DNA of 64,000 bases from Gnetum montanum (taxonomy: Eukaryota; Streptophyta; Gnetopsida; Gnetales; Gnetaceae): positions 66,443 through 130,442 of the forward strand of contig MNCI01005895.1 of the NCBI GenBank assembly GCA_015680685.1, given 5' to 3'. The first letter of the stretch is position 1; each line of letters begins with the position of its first letter. The notes beneath the pieces are model-generated. The model searched no databases and had not been told where the DNA came from. It worked only from the letters and a program-made list of their open reading frames with translations. Both the position numbers and the translations under genes were made by a program. Below are positions 1 to 12,876 of the stretch, piece by piece.

Positions 1-1495
1 TCTCCTTCTTCGTTCACCACTTGGTTAGTTAGTCTCTAGATTTGATGGGCAGTCATCATAGATAATCTACCTTGGGCATACACCCCAAGGATCTCTCTAG
101 TTTTTTTTTTAACCCATCTACAATGTGCATTAGTTGTTCCTATTGTGAGAATCCATGGCTCTAACTTCTATGTAGTAGTGAATAGTACCTACCCATTACC
201 ACATCAAGGGTTTCATGAGTCCCTTACTTCCATCCTTGGATTTTTTTTCTTAAGATAGATACCTATCAGTAAGTTTGACACTTTTCATTGAACATCTCTA
301 GCATGGTACTACATCTTCTGATCGATTTAGGTTTTAGTGATCTATACTAGCTCTTTGCATCTTTCACATGTGTTCATGGGAACAAATTCAACTTTTGCCA
401 ATCACTTTTGATATTTTATAGGATGTAGGCATTGTGGAAAGCTTGGATGTGGTGTTGTGGATTAGCATTATAACTACCTTTAAATCTTGGCATATTATTC
501 ATATCAAGCCATTTGATATAGTTATTCCTCATGTCCCTAGTTGGAATGTAAACAACTTCCTAGATGTTAATTATGCTATAAGCTACCATTAGGGGTTCAT
601 CATCATGATTAGATTTGTATGCTCTATTGTATTGGTACCCCCTTCTATGCTTATCTTTTTCATGATCCTCTGTTCAATCCCTATGTCTTCTTCATTCATA
701 TTATTCATCTTCCTCATATGAATATTTTGGATGATAGTCATAATGATCATGAGTCCTTCTCTCATTCCAATCATGGTATCGATGCCTTGGCCTCCTTCTA
801 TCAGAGTTCATTGACAATTGTGAGGATGAGGATGAGGCAATAGAATAATGATATCTACTTATCCTCCTTTCATGACTCTGGTATTCTTCTCTATAGGAGC
901 TGGCAGAAACTCTTGACCTTGAGTCCTACATATACTTTAAGTTAGTAGCCTCCCTCTTAGGTGTCTCTACTAGGATGAAATGTAGTTCAACTTTGATAGG
1001 TTTCTCAAGTCTAATGATAGGTGTTTTTGAATTCTCTTCATGATTCTAGTGGAGTTGTTCTATAATAAATGCATCAACATCGAGTTCCTCCAAGATAATG
1101 GAAGTGTTAACCTACTTCCCTTTTTTATGCACATGTTTGATTTCCTTGGTATCATCTCTCCTCTTCTACTCCTTTGTGTGTTCATAGCGCCTTGTCATGT
1201 GCTTGGCCACAAGGTACCCTTCCTAGGTTTGGTTCAAATTCATTTCCGTTAATGCATCTTGGATCATATGAAGTGCTACATGATCTAGAGGCAAGACAAT
1301 GTTTCCTTATATTTCTCTCCATCTCATTTGACTATCTTGATGAAAGATGAAATTAAAATCTAGATGATAAGGATCAATGTGAGCATATATGATTCTTATT
1401 TACATTGACATCTCCCATTCTTCTTCTTTAATGATTCTATTATTACCTCTCTTTGTCTCCTTGGAAAATGATGAAGTATTCTTGTTTGAAGCCAT
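1..1495 (-). pseudogene. Athila-like Ty3/gypsy gag fragment
   Basis: Read on the minus strand from an ATG at 1493-1495, this stretch gives broken gag-like protein with several stops. Its N-terminal part (YAHIDPYHLDFNFIFHQD, then GNIV) lines up with the start of the plus-strand gag at 38641 (YAHPDEY...FIFIIHQDEW...GNIV). A later part around 590-840 is rich in Arg, His, Asp and Tyr, and near 300-560 there is a match to the conserved gag core of the same element (SDWQKLNLFP against NEWKNIKLFP). Retroviral-type gag packages element RNA into particles. The fragment runs off the left window edge and has many stops and frame changes, so it is dead. Family assignment rests on by-eye similarity to element A inside this window. 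Confidence 0.55.
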
Positions 1496-1964
1496 ATTTT
1501 GGTTTAATACATTTGTTTATGTGTGCTTATTTTAGAGTTATGAGTTTTAACTTTGAATTATGATACAATGAACTTTGTGGAATCAATCACTCAGCATACA
1601 TTGACCTGTCCCTAATAATGACTCTAATGATGAGTAGTGGAGCAATCCAACATCCATCCATACAAGTCATAAGCATCTCATGCATAACAAAATCATAATC
1701 CATGGATGAGGTAATTTGATTATGCTAGTAATTGGTTTAAGTTTCTGACCACTATCTTCCCACATGAAGCTAGTGAAGTCTACATGTATGGTTTAGCTCA
1801 TAGTGAGGTATATGATATCATGATCTTGATAGGCCATTACTCCTAAAAAATATAGTAAAGTAAAAATAGTTTCTAATTCTAAGGAAAATAGTAAATGAAT
1901 CAATTCTATCCTATGATGATGGATATCTAGCCCTAATTCTCTGTACATACCTTGGACTCATGTA

Positions 1965-1984
1965 GTCATCATTAGAATTGCCAA
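1965..1984 (-). other. Possible primer binding site relic
   Basis: On the minus strand this reads TTGGCAATTCTAATGATGAC. It has the same length and the same two ends as the clearer site of element A at 38481-38500 (TTGGCATCGTTGCCAATGAC), which itself resembles the TGGCGCCGTTGCC primer site typical of Athila and Tat elements. It lies about 470 bases upstream of the gag relic, a reasonable leader length. The middle is mutated, so this is a weak call. Confidence 0.35.
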
Positions 1985-2816
1985 GTGTACGACTACAAGG
2001 CATACCAAGCGATAACACTACTGGGTTACTAGATAACTACACTTAGTGCTTGAAATAAGTCATATCCATACCACTTAGTTTTAACATGTAAAATAAATTG
2101 CTAGTAAAGTAAATGATTAACTAAGGAAAACAAGAATAATTAGTCTAAGTAAATAGAAAGAAAACTAAGTAGATGCTACAAGGATGATAACCAATCTCAA
2201 TCTTTATTACTAGTCATGAAATGTATCCAAGTACACTTCACTTAAATAAAGATTCTATACAATCACTTAACACCACACTGTGGGCCTACACTACTAATTA
2301 CTTAGAACTAAAATCATGAAAATAAACTACAAGAGTTACACTACTAAGGAATGAAATCTATTGCGAATCTATGTGTCTAATTGTTGTATTTATAGACTAA
2401 CATGCATCCCACGATATCACATATACAATGATGTAGCTAGTGCTACAATATCATATATTTAATATTTTAGTCCTTCAAAATTTGACTTCATCACTAATAT
2501 TTGAACCACATTAAGAAATTTTTGTTCAAGTTCTTTCACTAAACTCTTTGTTCTTTTCTCACATTCTTCTTTAATTATTATAGTATTTCTATTATTTTTC
2601 TTGTTAGTGGAAGATTTGAACAACATTAGCAATTTTTTCATGTTCTTTCACCAAAATCTTTGATTTTTTCCTTATTCTTCCTTGGTAGGATGGCAAGGTG
2701 CTAGGACATCTTGGAATGAAAAATCATTTTTCAAAATATTTGCTCTCAAGATATATAATTAAATTCAAATTTTATAACTAACCATTTCTTACAAAAATCT
2801 AACCATAATATGAAGT
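1985..2816. other. AT-rich stretch, possible decayed LTR
   Basis: If the preceding site is a primer binding site, a minus-strand 5' LTR should lie here. I see no second copy, no convincing TG...CA ends and no coding sequence, so nothing firm can be annotated. Confidence 0.2.
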
Positions 2817-4794
2817 TATTGATGTATAAATTTTGTACACATCAACACATAAGAAAAACTCATTTAGGGGGACTATCATCTAGGGTGCCTTCCATATGGA
2901 TATGGAAACCTAGGAATAGTCTCAGCTGGAGAGAGCTATGTAATGTTCCAAAAAAGTAAATTAAACTAGAAAATTGAAAAAATTTAAATCAAAGGTGAAA
3001 CACCACAAAAATTTTGGCTAACACTTGAAGACAGAAATTAAGCTAAGTCATGTTGGTCCTCAGCATGACCAAGCTTGAAAGCCTCAAAATAGCATCAAAC
3101 GAAGTCAAAGCAAGCAAGTGAAAGTTCCCTGGGACCCACAAAAGACTACGAGGACATCTGGCATCAAANATCTATTGTTTGCAAGTCCCATCATCTATTG
3201 GCTGAGATTACTACCATCGACTACCACCTACTGACTATTGGCCACCCACTACTCAATCCATTTCCTAGTGGAAAAGGGGGAGACCACTCACTACTATTGA
3301 CATGTCTTTCACACACTACCGTAACCACTGCCATTCATGGACATTTACCATGTGCAATGTGTCATTTGTAGCTACCATATTTTTAGTGCACCTACCACAT
3401 GAAGTGTGCCATTTAGAGCTATCACTGTTTGAAAGGGAAAGACATAGAGAGGGGTCCTGAGAAGCCTATCTACTCATGTCTACTAGCTAGAGAGGGGAGG
3501 GAGTTCAATTCCTAGTTGTTTCCTACTCCTGTTGATGTCTCTTGCTAATGTTTCCTATGATACTAGGAGAAAAGAAGGCCTAGAGATCTCTATGCTACTC
3601 ACCGTCATCCTATGTTTCTTGTCACTAGAGAGCGAGAGAAAGAGAGTTCTTGATCTACCTCCCTCATTCTCCCTTTGCAACTAACCCTTCCATTTCTTTT
3701 ATAATAGATCCCAGCTAGTGCCATTGAATGTCCATGTTCAACACCATCGATTACATCGTAGTTTGCTACTATTGCACATTCATCATTCCTACAATGTCAG
3801 TTACCTATGTAATGTCTACGACTAGGTTGTTAGCCACTACCACACATCAGTTACTACAATGTAATGTTCACCACATTTTCCACCTTCACCACATCATCCA
3901 TGTTACTACTACACTACCTATGACTATACTTCTTCTACTCTGGGGCTCCTACTGATGGCAATGCACCCAAGCTTACCAATTATGTTCTCAATTATCTTCT
4001 ATTCATGGTGTCCAAGCCTGGTGAGTCAATGTAGTAGGTTCTTAATAGTTAGAAATAGTATGATCTTTCTAAGGCCACTACTAAGGTTTTTTAGGCTTGA
4101 AATCTAGTTTGGAGAATAGGTCCAAGTTGTATAATAGTTTCGAATTATCACACTTGTTTCTAATGAATAATTACTAGGAATTATGGGTATCTATTGGATC
4201 AACAAGGTAACGAGGTAAAACTTATATACACTAAAGAGGAGCTATAGGATGTATTATTTAAATTGTTTACTAAAAATGCATCAGGCATAGTTAGTTAGTG
4301 GTCTACTATCCATTTTGGAGCTTTGATTGCTTCACACCTCTTTTTTGATATTTGGAAGGTTTGTAGTAGTTTATAAAGCTACCTCTTGTGTTTTACAATT
4401 CTTTTAAGCATTCTATTGATTCAATCACTAAATTTCCTGCAAGGTCAAATCTACTTTAGCAATCATGCTTGATCATGCCCATTCCTATATTATATAGTAT
4501 CTAACAAAACCAATGCTTTATATAACAATTTTCATAGTACAATATGCTTTGGTTCTATATTAGGGACCTTTGTGAGAATGGAGGATCTCTAAGGTCATGT
4601 AATGCTTTTTTATTTACTTTGCTTTTTGTGAATTTTTTTAATCCAACTACCATAGGAGAGCCATCAATTATTACTAGTGATGAGTTATATATACTTCTTA
4701 GACTTGACTTGTAGTGTGTATTCTACCCATTTCCTAGTGATTAGATTAATAAGTCATGGCCCTGTGCCTAGCATGGGTAATGTTGGCATCAACA
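2817..4794 (-). repeat. 3' LTR of element X (carries an insert)
   Basis: About 2.0 kb. Bases 2817-2970 match 9624-9785 and bases 3720-4794 match 9790-10826, for example the shared words TAATGAATAATTACTAGGAA and GTTTACTAAAAATGCAT. About 750 bases at 2971-3720 have no counterpart in the other LTR, so they were inserted here or deleted there. Open frames within it, such as the one at 3728, are not conserved as protein. Confidence 0.75.
2971..3720. repeat. Insert within the X 3' LTR; starts like the D-family LTR
   Basis: At 2995 the sequence GTGAAACACCACAAAA, followed by a GCTAACACTTGAAG-type stretch, resembles the first bases of the D element LTR (22950 and 30605). The phrase about cat-gtt-ggt and cat-gac-caa near 3048-3075 is also D-LTR-like. 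The match fades after roughly 150 bases. A single N at 3169 marks an assembly join, so the true content of this insert is uncertain. No coding sequence seen. Confidence 0.4.
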
Positions 4795-4810
4795 CTTAGC
4801 CCCCAAACTA
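4795..4810 (-). other. Polypurine tract of element X
   Basis: On the minus strand the bases next to the 3' LTR read AGTTTGGGGGCTAAG, directly followed by TGTTGATG. A purine-rich run touching the LTR is where plus-strand DNA synthesis is primed in LTR elements. It supports minus-strand orientation. Confidence 0.6.
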
Positions 4811-6179
4811 GAAATTGCATGCAAGTACAAGGAGCAACAAAATCATAGAAATTTCAAAAAGGAGATACAAAAGATAGATGATCAAAAAGATCACAAAACA
4901 AAAAAATTGAAATTTGAAAGTGAACTACACTAATCTAAACATGATTAGAAATCAGTGTATAACCAAGAGAAAACTAAACATGGGCCATCCTTACCACACC
5001 ATCTTATTTAATCAAGCTCAAAACATATACTCCTTTAACTACATACATACATACATATATATGTGTATATATATATATGTATGTATGCATATAATTAAAT
5101 TATATAATTAAGATTACATTCCCAATATTCTCACAAGGTAAAAGTAAAAAATATGTAGACTACTTTGAGCACAAGACTTATGCCAAGATTAATGAAGGGG
5201 ACAAGCTTTTCTTAGATCATTGCTAGCCACAACTTTCAAATTTTTCCTTGGGACTCTTTTTTTTTTTGATATTTAAGAAGAAAATGGGTGAAAAAGGATT
5301 ATTGGCTATTCTCTTTGTTTTTCTTTTTTTTTCTTCTTTTTTTCTGAATTTTGGGAAAAGTGAAATGGAGGCTAGGGTGAGGATTACTACCAAACCCCAT
5401 CACACTCAAGAACTTATTACACTACCAATGAACATGGTCCACATTCTGTTTCTTTTGGCTTTTTTTTAAAGAAATTTTGCTCATGGTGTACTTCATTCTT
5501 AAGGAAGAAATTCCAACACCAGTCTAGCTAGTTAGCTGCACTGCCAAAGAACATGATCCTTTTGGAACTTTTCCCATGGTGTAGTTCAACCCTCGTGCAT
5601 GTACCTTTTAATTATTCCATCATATCAAGTCTCCTAATTGGCTAAGGGTTCTCAAGAAAAGATGAACACACTTCACCCTATTGCTCACAGGATAGCCATA
5701 GATCATCACACTTGAGGGCTAAGGCTTAGGAGAGGAAAAATAGAATTTTTGAAGGTCACCTAGTGATTGGAACTAACCATTCTCCAAATTCACATATTCT
5801 ACACTCACATGATCATAATGATTACATGATAAGTTAACATAAATCCTATCCTCCATAATCCAACATAGCTAATAAAACTAAAACCTTGAAATAGACTGGG
5901 AAGAATCATAGCATTATTGAAATATATATCATATAAAGGAGATTTTATATAATGGTAATGAGATATGTCATATAAAGCATTATACTTGCATTATTTTTAA
6001 ATGGTTTTGTGATGACCCAATGCCTAGTAACTCAAATGATCATAATGATTACTAAAATCATGTTGAAAAGCATAAATCAAACCAAAGCCATTATAATAAG
6101 AAAGAAATGATTGAAATGTAAATAAAATATGCAAATTCAACTACATACAAATGAAATGCATGGTGAAGGGGAAGATAAC
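4811..6179. other. Non-coding 3' part of element X
   Basis: Lies between the integrase end and the polypurine tract. AT-rich, with T-rich tracts near 5260-5350 and a microsatellite at 5041-5090. I see no credible coding sequence; the short open frames at 4914 and 5248 are low complexity. Confidence 0.4.
5041..5090. repeat. ATAC/TA microsatellite with dyad symmetry
   Basis: Begins with ACATACATACATACATATAT, passes through a TA run and ends in ATGTATGTATGCAT. The ACAT repeats on the left are mirrored by ATGT repeats on the right, so the whole can fold into a hairpin. Confidence 0.85.
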
Positions 6180-6540
6180 ATGTAGCTAAGGATCTACTAG
6201 GTGTCCATGTGGGGCATCTAAGTAGAAATGTTTTAGATGAAATGCATTAAAATTCCTATGTAACTTATATCCTTACAAGTCAACAATTTTGTAAATATTG
6301 GGACCAATGATGTCTATAACTTTGAATGGACCTAACCACATAGGAGAAAACTTAATTTCAAGATCTATTTCACTAGATGCTCTATCTCTTTATAAGATTA
6401 GATCTCCTATTTTAAAGACTTTGCCTGCTTGTTTCTTGTCAAACCATCTTTTAACAATTTTTTGATGATTAAGATTATGAAAATTAAGACATATTTACAA
6501 TTTTCTTGTTCATTTTCTATTAGGCAATAAATTTGATGTC
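6180..6540 (-). pseudogene. Integrase C-terminal end of element X
   Basis: Minus-strand translation gives a Ty3/gypsy integrase tail: VKRWFDKKQAGKVFKIGDL, then SPMWLGPFKVIDIIGPN, then FNAFHLKHFY. The pattern of a basic FDKK segment, a K-x-GDL strand and WLGPFK is the usual SH3-like end of plant Ty3/gypsy integrases, which helps bind target DNA and the LTR ends. At least two stops interrupt it. The catalytic D-D-E core that should precede it is missing; the next recognisable domain upstream in element sense is protease, so an internal deletion joined the two. Confidence 0.75.
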
Positions 6541-6899
6541 CAACTTGAATGTTTCATAAGATGAATAGATTTAGATTCCAAAAGTTTATCAAGTTCTTCT
6601 TTCATCTAAGTTTTAATCTTAGGTCTAAAAGGTCTAAGTTCTTCTTTAGGAATATGTTCAATTCATATGTCATCAAAATTTGGCAACCTTCTAATGTCTT
6701 AATGGTTGGGATCTCATTTATATCTTTGTTTTTCCCTAAATGTGGTGGGTCACACAAAAGGAGTTTTTTTTTAATTAGGCTGATGACAAGGTAAGGTATC
6801 TTCATAGATTTCTTCACATTTACTAGAATAAAGAGTATTTATTTCTAAAATTTCACTCTCATGGTTATTTATAACATCTTTTCCAAGCCCAACTTCAAT

Positions 6900-7550
6900 A
6901 ACTCCAATATAAAGATTAGTATTTTGATTTTTCATTTTTTACCACTTGTTTATAAAAAGGCTCTCTTGCTATGACCATATATTCAGATTTTCCTTTAATA
7001 TGCATTAATAATTCTGAGAATTCTAACCTAAAGAAGCCCCCAAACTTGGCTCCAAAAGTCCTATATAAGAGCACACCATAAGTGATAGGCATATCAACCA
7101 CTAAATATCCAGATAACATGTAACAGCATGGAATTTTTTAAGTTATGCTTTTGCTTCCTTTAATGATACTACTATAGGTGCATTAGATCCATCAAGTTGT
7201 ATCACACTTTTTTCTTGTGGTAGCATTTATGCTCTTAATGTTTTACATACCTCAAGTGGCATGACACTAACAGTTTCTCTAGAATATATTAAATAATGGT
7301 GAACATTATTTCCCAAAATAATCAAAGCAATTAGGAAAGGAGGTTACTCTTTCTTGGTTGACATGAAATTGCTTGCATTTTGTATTAATAACACATTACA
7401 ACTCTCTATAAAATGAACTTTCATTTCGATTGTTGGAGATTTTTCTTTATTGGTTTCAGATGTATGAACTATCTTTTGAATCACATCTTTCATTTCACTA
7501 AAATGTAGAAGATCATACATTGAAATGTTGGCTTTAACGTTTTTCAAATC
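6900..7550 (-). pseudogene. Retropepsin (protease) region of element X
   Basis: Two minus-strand blocks are visible. The first (7547-7344) begins KNVKANISMYDLLHF, matching the segment before the protease in plant gypsy polyproteins. The second (7119-6916) contains VVDMPITYGVLLYRTFGAKF and GGFFRLEFSELLMHIKG, a block that follows the protease in many plant gypsy polyproteins. An active-site D-T/S-G was not found between them, where stops and a SVIQLDGSNAP-like stretch lie. The enzyme would have cut the gag-pol polyprotein. The block is broken by frame changes. Confidence 0.6.
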
Positions 7551-7839
7551 CTTGACTAGATCATAAGTCTTATGTTCATCTTTAGCATCATATTGAGGTG
7601 GTGCTCTTCTAAGTATAGAAGGGGGGTTTGGTTGTTGTGGGCTGATTGCTTAGGATGGTTCAATCTAATTATTTATGTTATTTTGACTAGGAGCTCTTCT
7701 ATTTGGAGGAGTGTAAGGAACATTCCTAGTTTGTTGTTGTGTGTTATTCGTAATCTCACTAAGTCTATGGTAACGAGTGTTATGTGGGTTTGGATCACTT
7801 ACCATAACTTATTCTAATGAGGGAACTTCTTCATTCTCC

Positions 7840-8952
7840 ATTTCATGAGGTATGGTAAGGACCATAATAGGGCCTTTTCCACTTTGTTGATTTTGGACAT
7901 TGTCACCATATAATGCTAAAAATTAAGGACAAGTTTTTTCAGAATGTTTCCTAATGTTATGGGGACAAAAATAATCATCCTTGATTGATGTACTTGGTCT
8001 TTCAAATTGTATAAGAACCTCCTTATTTTTTTTTGCTTTAATTCAACTACTTCATCAGAAAGTTTTTGAAGTGAAGTCAATATTTGAATCATCTAATTTT
8101 GAGTTTGAATTATAGGTTTAACAAGATTAGATATCCCATTAGGGTTTCTGATGGATTTGATTAAGGCTTTCAATTGGTCATCATTCAACCAATATTAGAT
8201 GGTAGAAATGAAGAATACACTAAACTTTGAAAATAATTCTTTAAAGGTTAAGTCAGTTGAAGGAGAGGAGGAGTTTGAAACATAGTATTGGTCATTAGAA
8301 AAGTTGTAAAGGTAGAGGGCTATATTGCATAGGGTTGCTAACACTCATCATTCCAAATTGGGTTTGAATGCTATTCATGAGGATAATTGTTCTAATTCAA
8401 TGACTTTAGCCATCGCTCCTTGTATTTCTGTTATGTTGGGATTAGATTTAATGGCATAGTCAAAGAATGGATCAATAGTGGACAAGTAAAAATTGAAGAT
8501 GCCACCCAATTATGAATGCATCTCACTTGCACATAAGCAAGTTGATGGAGGAATCTTAAGTTGTAATCCTGGATATTTTCCCCTTGTAGTTTTCTTAAGC
8601 TTGTGAAGCTATTTCATGCTAAGGCCAAGCTAGTGAACTTGTCAAATTAAAGTAGGAACTTATTCTTAAACTCTTTCCATTAGTTGATAGAGGCATTAGG
8701 GAGCATTAGAAACCATTGGGTGGCTTTACCCCTCCAAGTTGTCACAAATACCCTACATGCTATATCATTTTGGACAATGTTATGAATTCCTAGTAAAGTT
8801 TCAAAACATTATATATGTTCGTGGGCATCACTAGTAGGGGTTGTGGGATTGAAGAACAAATTTATGTTTCGAAATGACTTTAGAATATCATGATAGGTGG
8901 TGAAGTTAAAAGGGTTGCTTACTAAGAAAGCTGAAGGTTGATTGCTTGTCAT
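7840..8952 (-). pseudogene. gag of element X
   Basis: The minus-strand ATG at 8950-8952 opens MTSNQPSAFLVSNPFNF. It is followed by the gag core VFVTTWRGKATQWFLMLPN, with W-x2-F-x3-F spacing after it, and LQGENIQDYNLRFLHQL, a standard plant Ty3/gypsy gag signature. Near 7930-7975 a Cys/His-containing stretch (YFCPHNIRKHSEKTCP) may be a worn zinc knuckle. Gag forms the particle and binds RNA. There are several in-frame stops, so no full protein can be made. The leader between this ATG and the LTR is about 670 bases. Confidence 0.75.
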
Positions 8953-9623
8953 CCTAGTTCAAGTTTTTCTAGTGATAGAACTCGAAAATCACAAGGCTTG
9001 TTATTTTCTTAAAGTAAAGCGATGGACAGTTGGTCAGTTATGGGTAGGGGTAAATGATTCTTGTTGGGAGGGTTCACTCATAAAATGAAAATTACTAAGT
9101 ATAAATGCTAAAATAAAACTATAAAATTAAGTAAAAAGAAACAAATATTGAAATAATATCGTTTATTTTTTTTATAGAGAACTAAAATTTGCTATATATA
9201 AAATTAAAAAAATAAATGTAAGAAATTTCAATATATATAAAATTTAAAAGGAAAAATGTGAAATACAAAATTTTACAAAAGTAAATTTAAAACTGAATAA
9301 TTAATGAAAACCACCTTAACAAAAGTTAGGACTAAGGTGAGTACTACCAAAATTAGAACTAGGAAAAGAAGGTTTAGGATTCCAGTAATGAAAATGATAA
9401 TATTTAGGAAATAGGAAATATCAATTTTCAAAATAAATGTAGAAAATAAAGGGTTTGAAGATAGGGGCTTTTAATAGGGAGAACAAGAAAATAAAATTTA
9501 GGGAAAAAGTAGTTTTGAAATAGGAACAAATCAAGATCAAGAACAAGAAAAATGACAAGAAAAACTAATATTTTAGAAAATGGAAAAGAAAGGCTAAAAA
9601 TGGCCCTACTAATACTAAAAAGG

Positions 9624-10826
9624 TGTTGATGCATAAATTTTGGGCACATCAACACCTAGAAAACTAAACTTGTTTAGGGAGACTATTGCCTAGGGTGCCT
9701 TAGTATGGGTACAAAAACCCAAGAATAGTCTCAACTAGAATGGACTATGTGATGATCCAAAAAAGTAAGTTAAACTAAAAAATTGGAAACCAATGATTAC
9801 CTATGTTCATCATTACTGCAATGTCGATTACCTATGTAACATCCACCACCACCTTGTTGACCACTGCGACATGTTTATTATTGCAATGTCACATGTGCCA
9901 CATTCGCCACCTTCACAATGTCATCCATGTCACTGTTGCACTACTTGCGGTTGTACTACTTCTACTTTAGGACTCCTACTAATGGTAGCATGCCCAAGCT
10001 TACTAGTTATGTTCTTAATTATCTTTTGTTCATGGTGCCTGAGTATGGTGAGCTAATGCAATATGTTCTTAATAGTCAGAAATAGTATGATCTTTTTGAG
10101 GCCACTACTAAGGTTTTTGGGGCCTTGGAATCCAGTTTGGAGAACAGGGCCAAGTGGTATAATAGTTCCAGATTAGCACACTTTTTTCTAATGAATAATT
10201 ACTAGGAATTATGCATATCTATTGGATCAGTAAGCTAATGAGGCAAAACTTATAAGATACACTCCAAAGGAGCTGGAGGATGTAGCATTTAAATTGTTTA
10301 CTAAAAATGCATAAAGTGTGGCTGGTTTGTGGTCTGCTATCCATTTTGGAGCTTTGATTGCTTCATGCATATTTCTTTGTCTTTGGAAGGTTTGTAGCAA
10401 TTTATGAGCTACCTCCTGTGTTTTACAATTCTTTTAAGCATTCTATTAATTCAAGCACTAAATTTCCAATAGGGTCAGATCTACTTTGACAATCATGCTT
10501 GATCATGTTTGTTCCTATATTATATAGTATCTAACAAAACCAATGCTTTATATACCAATTTTCATGGATAGGACACTTTGTTTCTGTATTAGGGACCTTT
10601 GTGAGAATGGAAGATTTCTAAGGTCATGCAATTTTTTATTTTTATTTACTTTTTTTTCTATGGATTTTATTGATCCAACTACCATAGGAGAGCCATCAAT
10701 TCTTACTAGTGATGTGTTATATATCCTCCTTAGACTTGATTTGCAATGTGTATTCTACCCATATCCTAGTGATTAGATCAATAAGTCATGCTCACATGCT
10801 TGGCATGGGCAATGTTAGTATCAATA
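9624..10826 (-). repeat. 5' LTR of element X
   Basis: About 1.2 kb, matching 2817-4794 except for the 750-base segment present only there. Its first bases on the plus strand, TGTTGATGCATAAATTTTGG, and the copy's CATCAACA a few bases on form a short perfect inverted repeat. Short open frames inside it (9793, 10543) are not genes. Confidence 0.75.
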
Positions 10827-12520
10827 GGAGCTTCTGAAACAAAAGTCTTTCTACTAAACTAGCACCTTATTGTCTACTTCTTTCTTACTTATGAAAGTTA
10901 TCTTCTACTAATAACTTCTTGCCAAATATTTTATACATCTTTTAATAAAGAAGGTTTTAATACATAATCACATCACAAGCATCATTACTTTCATCATAAT
11001 GCTTTTATCTCCACTAAAACTAATCAAAACAAATAGGATAAATAATATATAACTAAAAACCTATAACTTAACAAATCAAAATATGTAAAGGCAAAAGACT
11101 TATTAGTAGTATAGCTATCTCTATAGTAACATATTGCAAAACTTTGAAGCCATCTACTACAAGCATTTACATATTTGGTGGTTATTAGATAAACACATTT
11201 TTCCTTTCTTTAATAAATTCAAAGCTTGACTTTCATTTTGGCATGTTTGTTACTATACACTCCATGAACAAATAAAAATCTAAATATAAAAAAAAAAACC
11301 ACTATAGAGAAAAACTATTTTGTTTAATCTCAAAAATATATGACTAAATTTCCAAAATTAAACAAATCAACAAGCCTTGAAATCACATATCCTTTTATTC
11401 ACAACTTAGTAATAATTTCTTGAAGGCAATAATATTGAGTTTATCATCATCATTAAAGAGGACATGTAGAGGAGTAGAAAAAAATAATTCATGCAACAAC
11501 TTTACTTGAATTCTACAATATCATCATTTAAATATGGTATTCATAGCTTAAGAGTATGTTATGTAATAAAGCCAAGTAAATAATGATTGTAACGTAAACT
11601 AATAAATATTTATTTTCCTTTACTCATAAGGAAAAAAGAGAAATTTTATTCATTTTTTCATAGATGTATACTATATCATTTAACATGATACATGATAGAA
11701 AAAGTTAACAATAAATCTCATATATTACTACAATATACTATCATAACATTAATACTAAGCATGAAAATCTATAGTAAAATCCATCTTGTATGGCATTTTA
11801 AAAAGGTATCTCCTTTAACCTTTGTTATAATAAAATGAATCACTGATTTCATGGCTGATGATGTGAACATTACCCATTCTATGCATAGGGCCATGATTAA
11901 TTAGTTTAGTCACCATAACACAATTTCACGATTTAAAGCCATTACTCAAAATTAATTACATGATACATAGGTATGCTTTCGAGGTATCATACAACTTTTA
12001 TAAGAATGTTATTATTATCCACCTATATTAGTTAATTAGGAATCGAAATCTTCCCATCCTAAGCATTTTACAACACAACTAAGTCATGAATTTTGCAAAA
12101 TGTACTGTTCTCCTCACAGCAGTCAAGCTGATGTTAAGGTTGGAATTTGGAACATAAATGATTGATTAACTCGGCTGCGATTAGGTGGCTGCAAGAAACA
12201 AACATGTAAACTCTGTTTTTTTTTTCTTTACAATTTGCTGATTCATGATTGTACCGTGTTGCTGGTACAATACTTTCAGTCAATATTCACGCTTTAAATT
12301 CTCGTTTTTCTCTACCATGAGATTTCACGTTGGTTTTACGTTAATTTCTTCGCCCAACACGACTGTAAAATTGTCTGCACCACACAGATTTTCTGCTGCT
12401 TGGTCGTTGGTATGCTGTGCTCGTTATGATTGTTCATTATCCCAGTATATGAAGTTCCTAATCCAACGGAGGAATCAGTCGGTGCAGTCAAACCCGAAAC
12501 AAAGGTAGTGATACAAGCTG
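10827..12520. other. AT-rich intergenic DNA, nothing recognised
   Basis: No coding match, LTR end or RNA gene seen. Base composition becomes more balanced from about 12100 onward, but the open frames around 12245-12524 show no family motif. Confidence 0.5.
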
Positions 12521-12526
12521 TCAAAA

Positions 12527-12545
12527 ATAAATAAATAAATAAATC
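12527..12545. repeat. AAAT microsatellite
   Basis: About five tandem AAAT units. Confidence 0.8.
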
Positions 12546-12876
12546 AAGTTCTCAAGCGGCAGTACCCTACATTCGATTTCCTAGAGAACGCTATACTAAA
12601 TGTCAACATAGAAACATGTCAGTGAGAGTTATTGAAAGTCACAAAATTAGCAGTTTCAACATCTTGGCAACCGTAGTAACGTCTGAAAAGCTTAAATTTA
12701 GAAACCTAAAGAAAAAACACAGATGTTTCAGCGTGAGCAGCCGACGTTACGACCCTATGGTGTGGGTGGCAGAGCGTGGCTTGATGTGGTTTCATTCCGG
12801 GTCGTGGTTTTATCGGTGGTGCTGCGACTGGTAAATCTTTCTGGTAGACAGTAGGCCGCCGGGGGCTGCTGTTGCA

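Larger units (their letters stand above)
2817..10826 (-). mobile_element. Ty3/gypsy LTR element X, internally deleted
   Basis: Two direct repeats, 2817-4794 and 9624-10826, flank an internal part that codes on the minus strand for gag (ATG near 8952), then a protease region, then only the C-terminal end of integrase. Reverse transcriptase, RNase H and most of integrase are absent between about 6900 and 6540. A G-rich polypurine tract lies just inside the 2817-4794 repeat, which fixes the minus orientation: 5' LTR on the right, 3' LTR on the left. LTR ends are TGTTGATG and CATCAACA or close variants. Possible degraded target duplications are GAAGT on the left and GGAGC on the right. The element cannot move by itself. 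Lineage within Ty3/gypsy is not resolved. Confidence 0.75.

Noticed and set aside
3728-4750. Small open frames shared with 9793-10776
   Set aside because: They lie in the two LTRs of element X and their reading frames are not conserved between copies.
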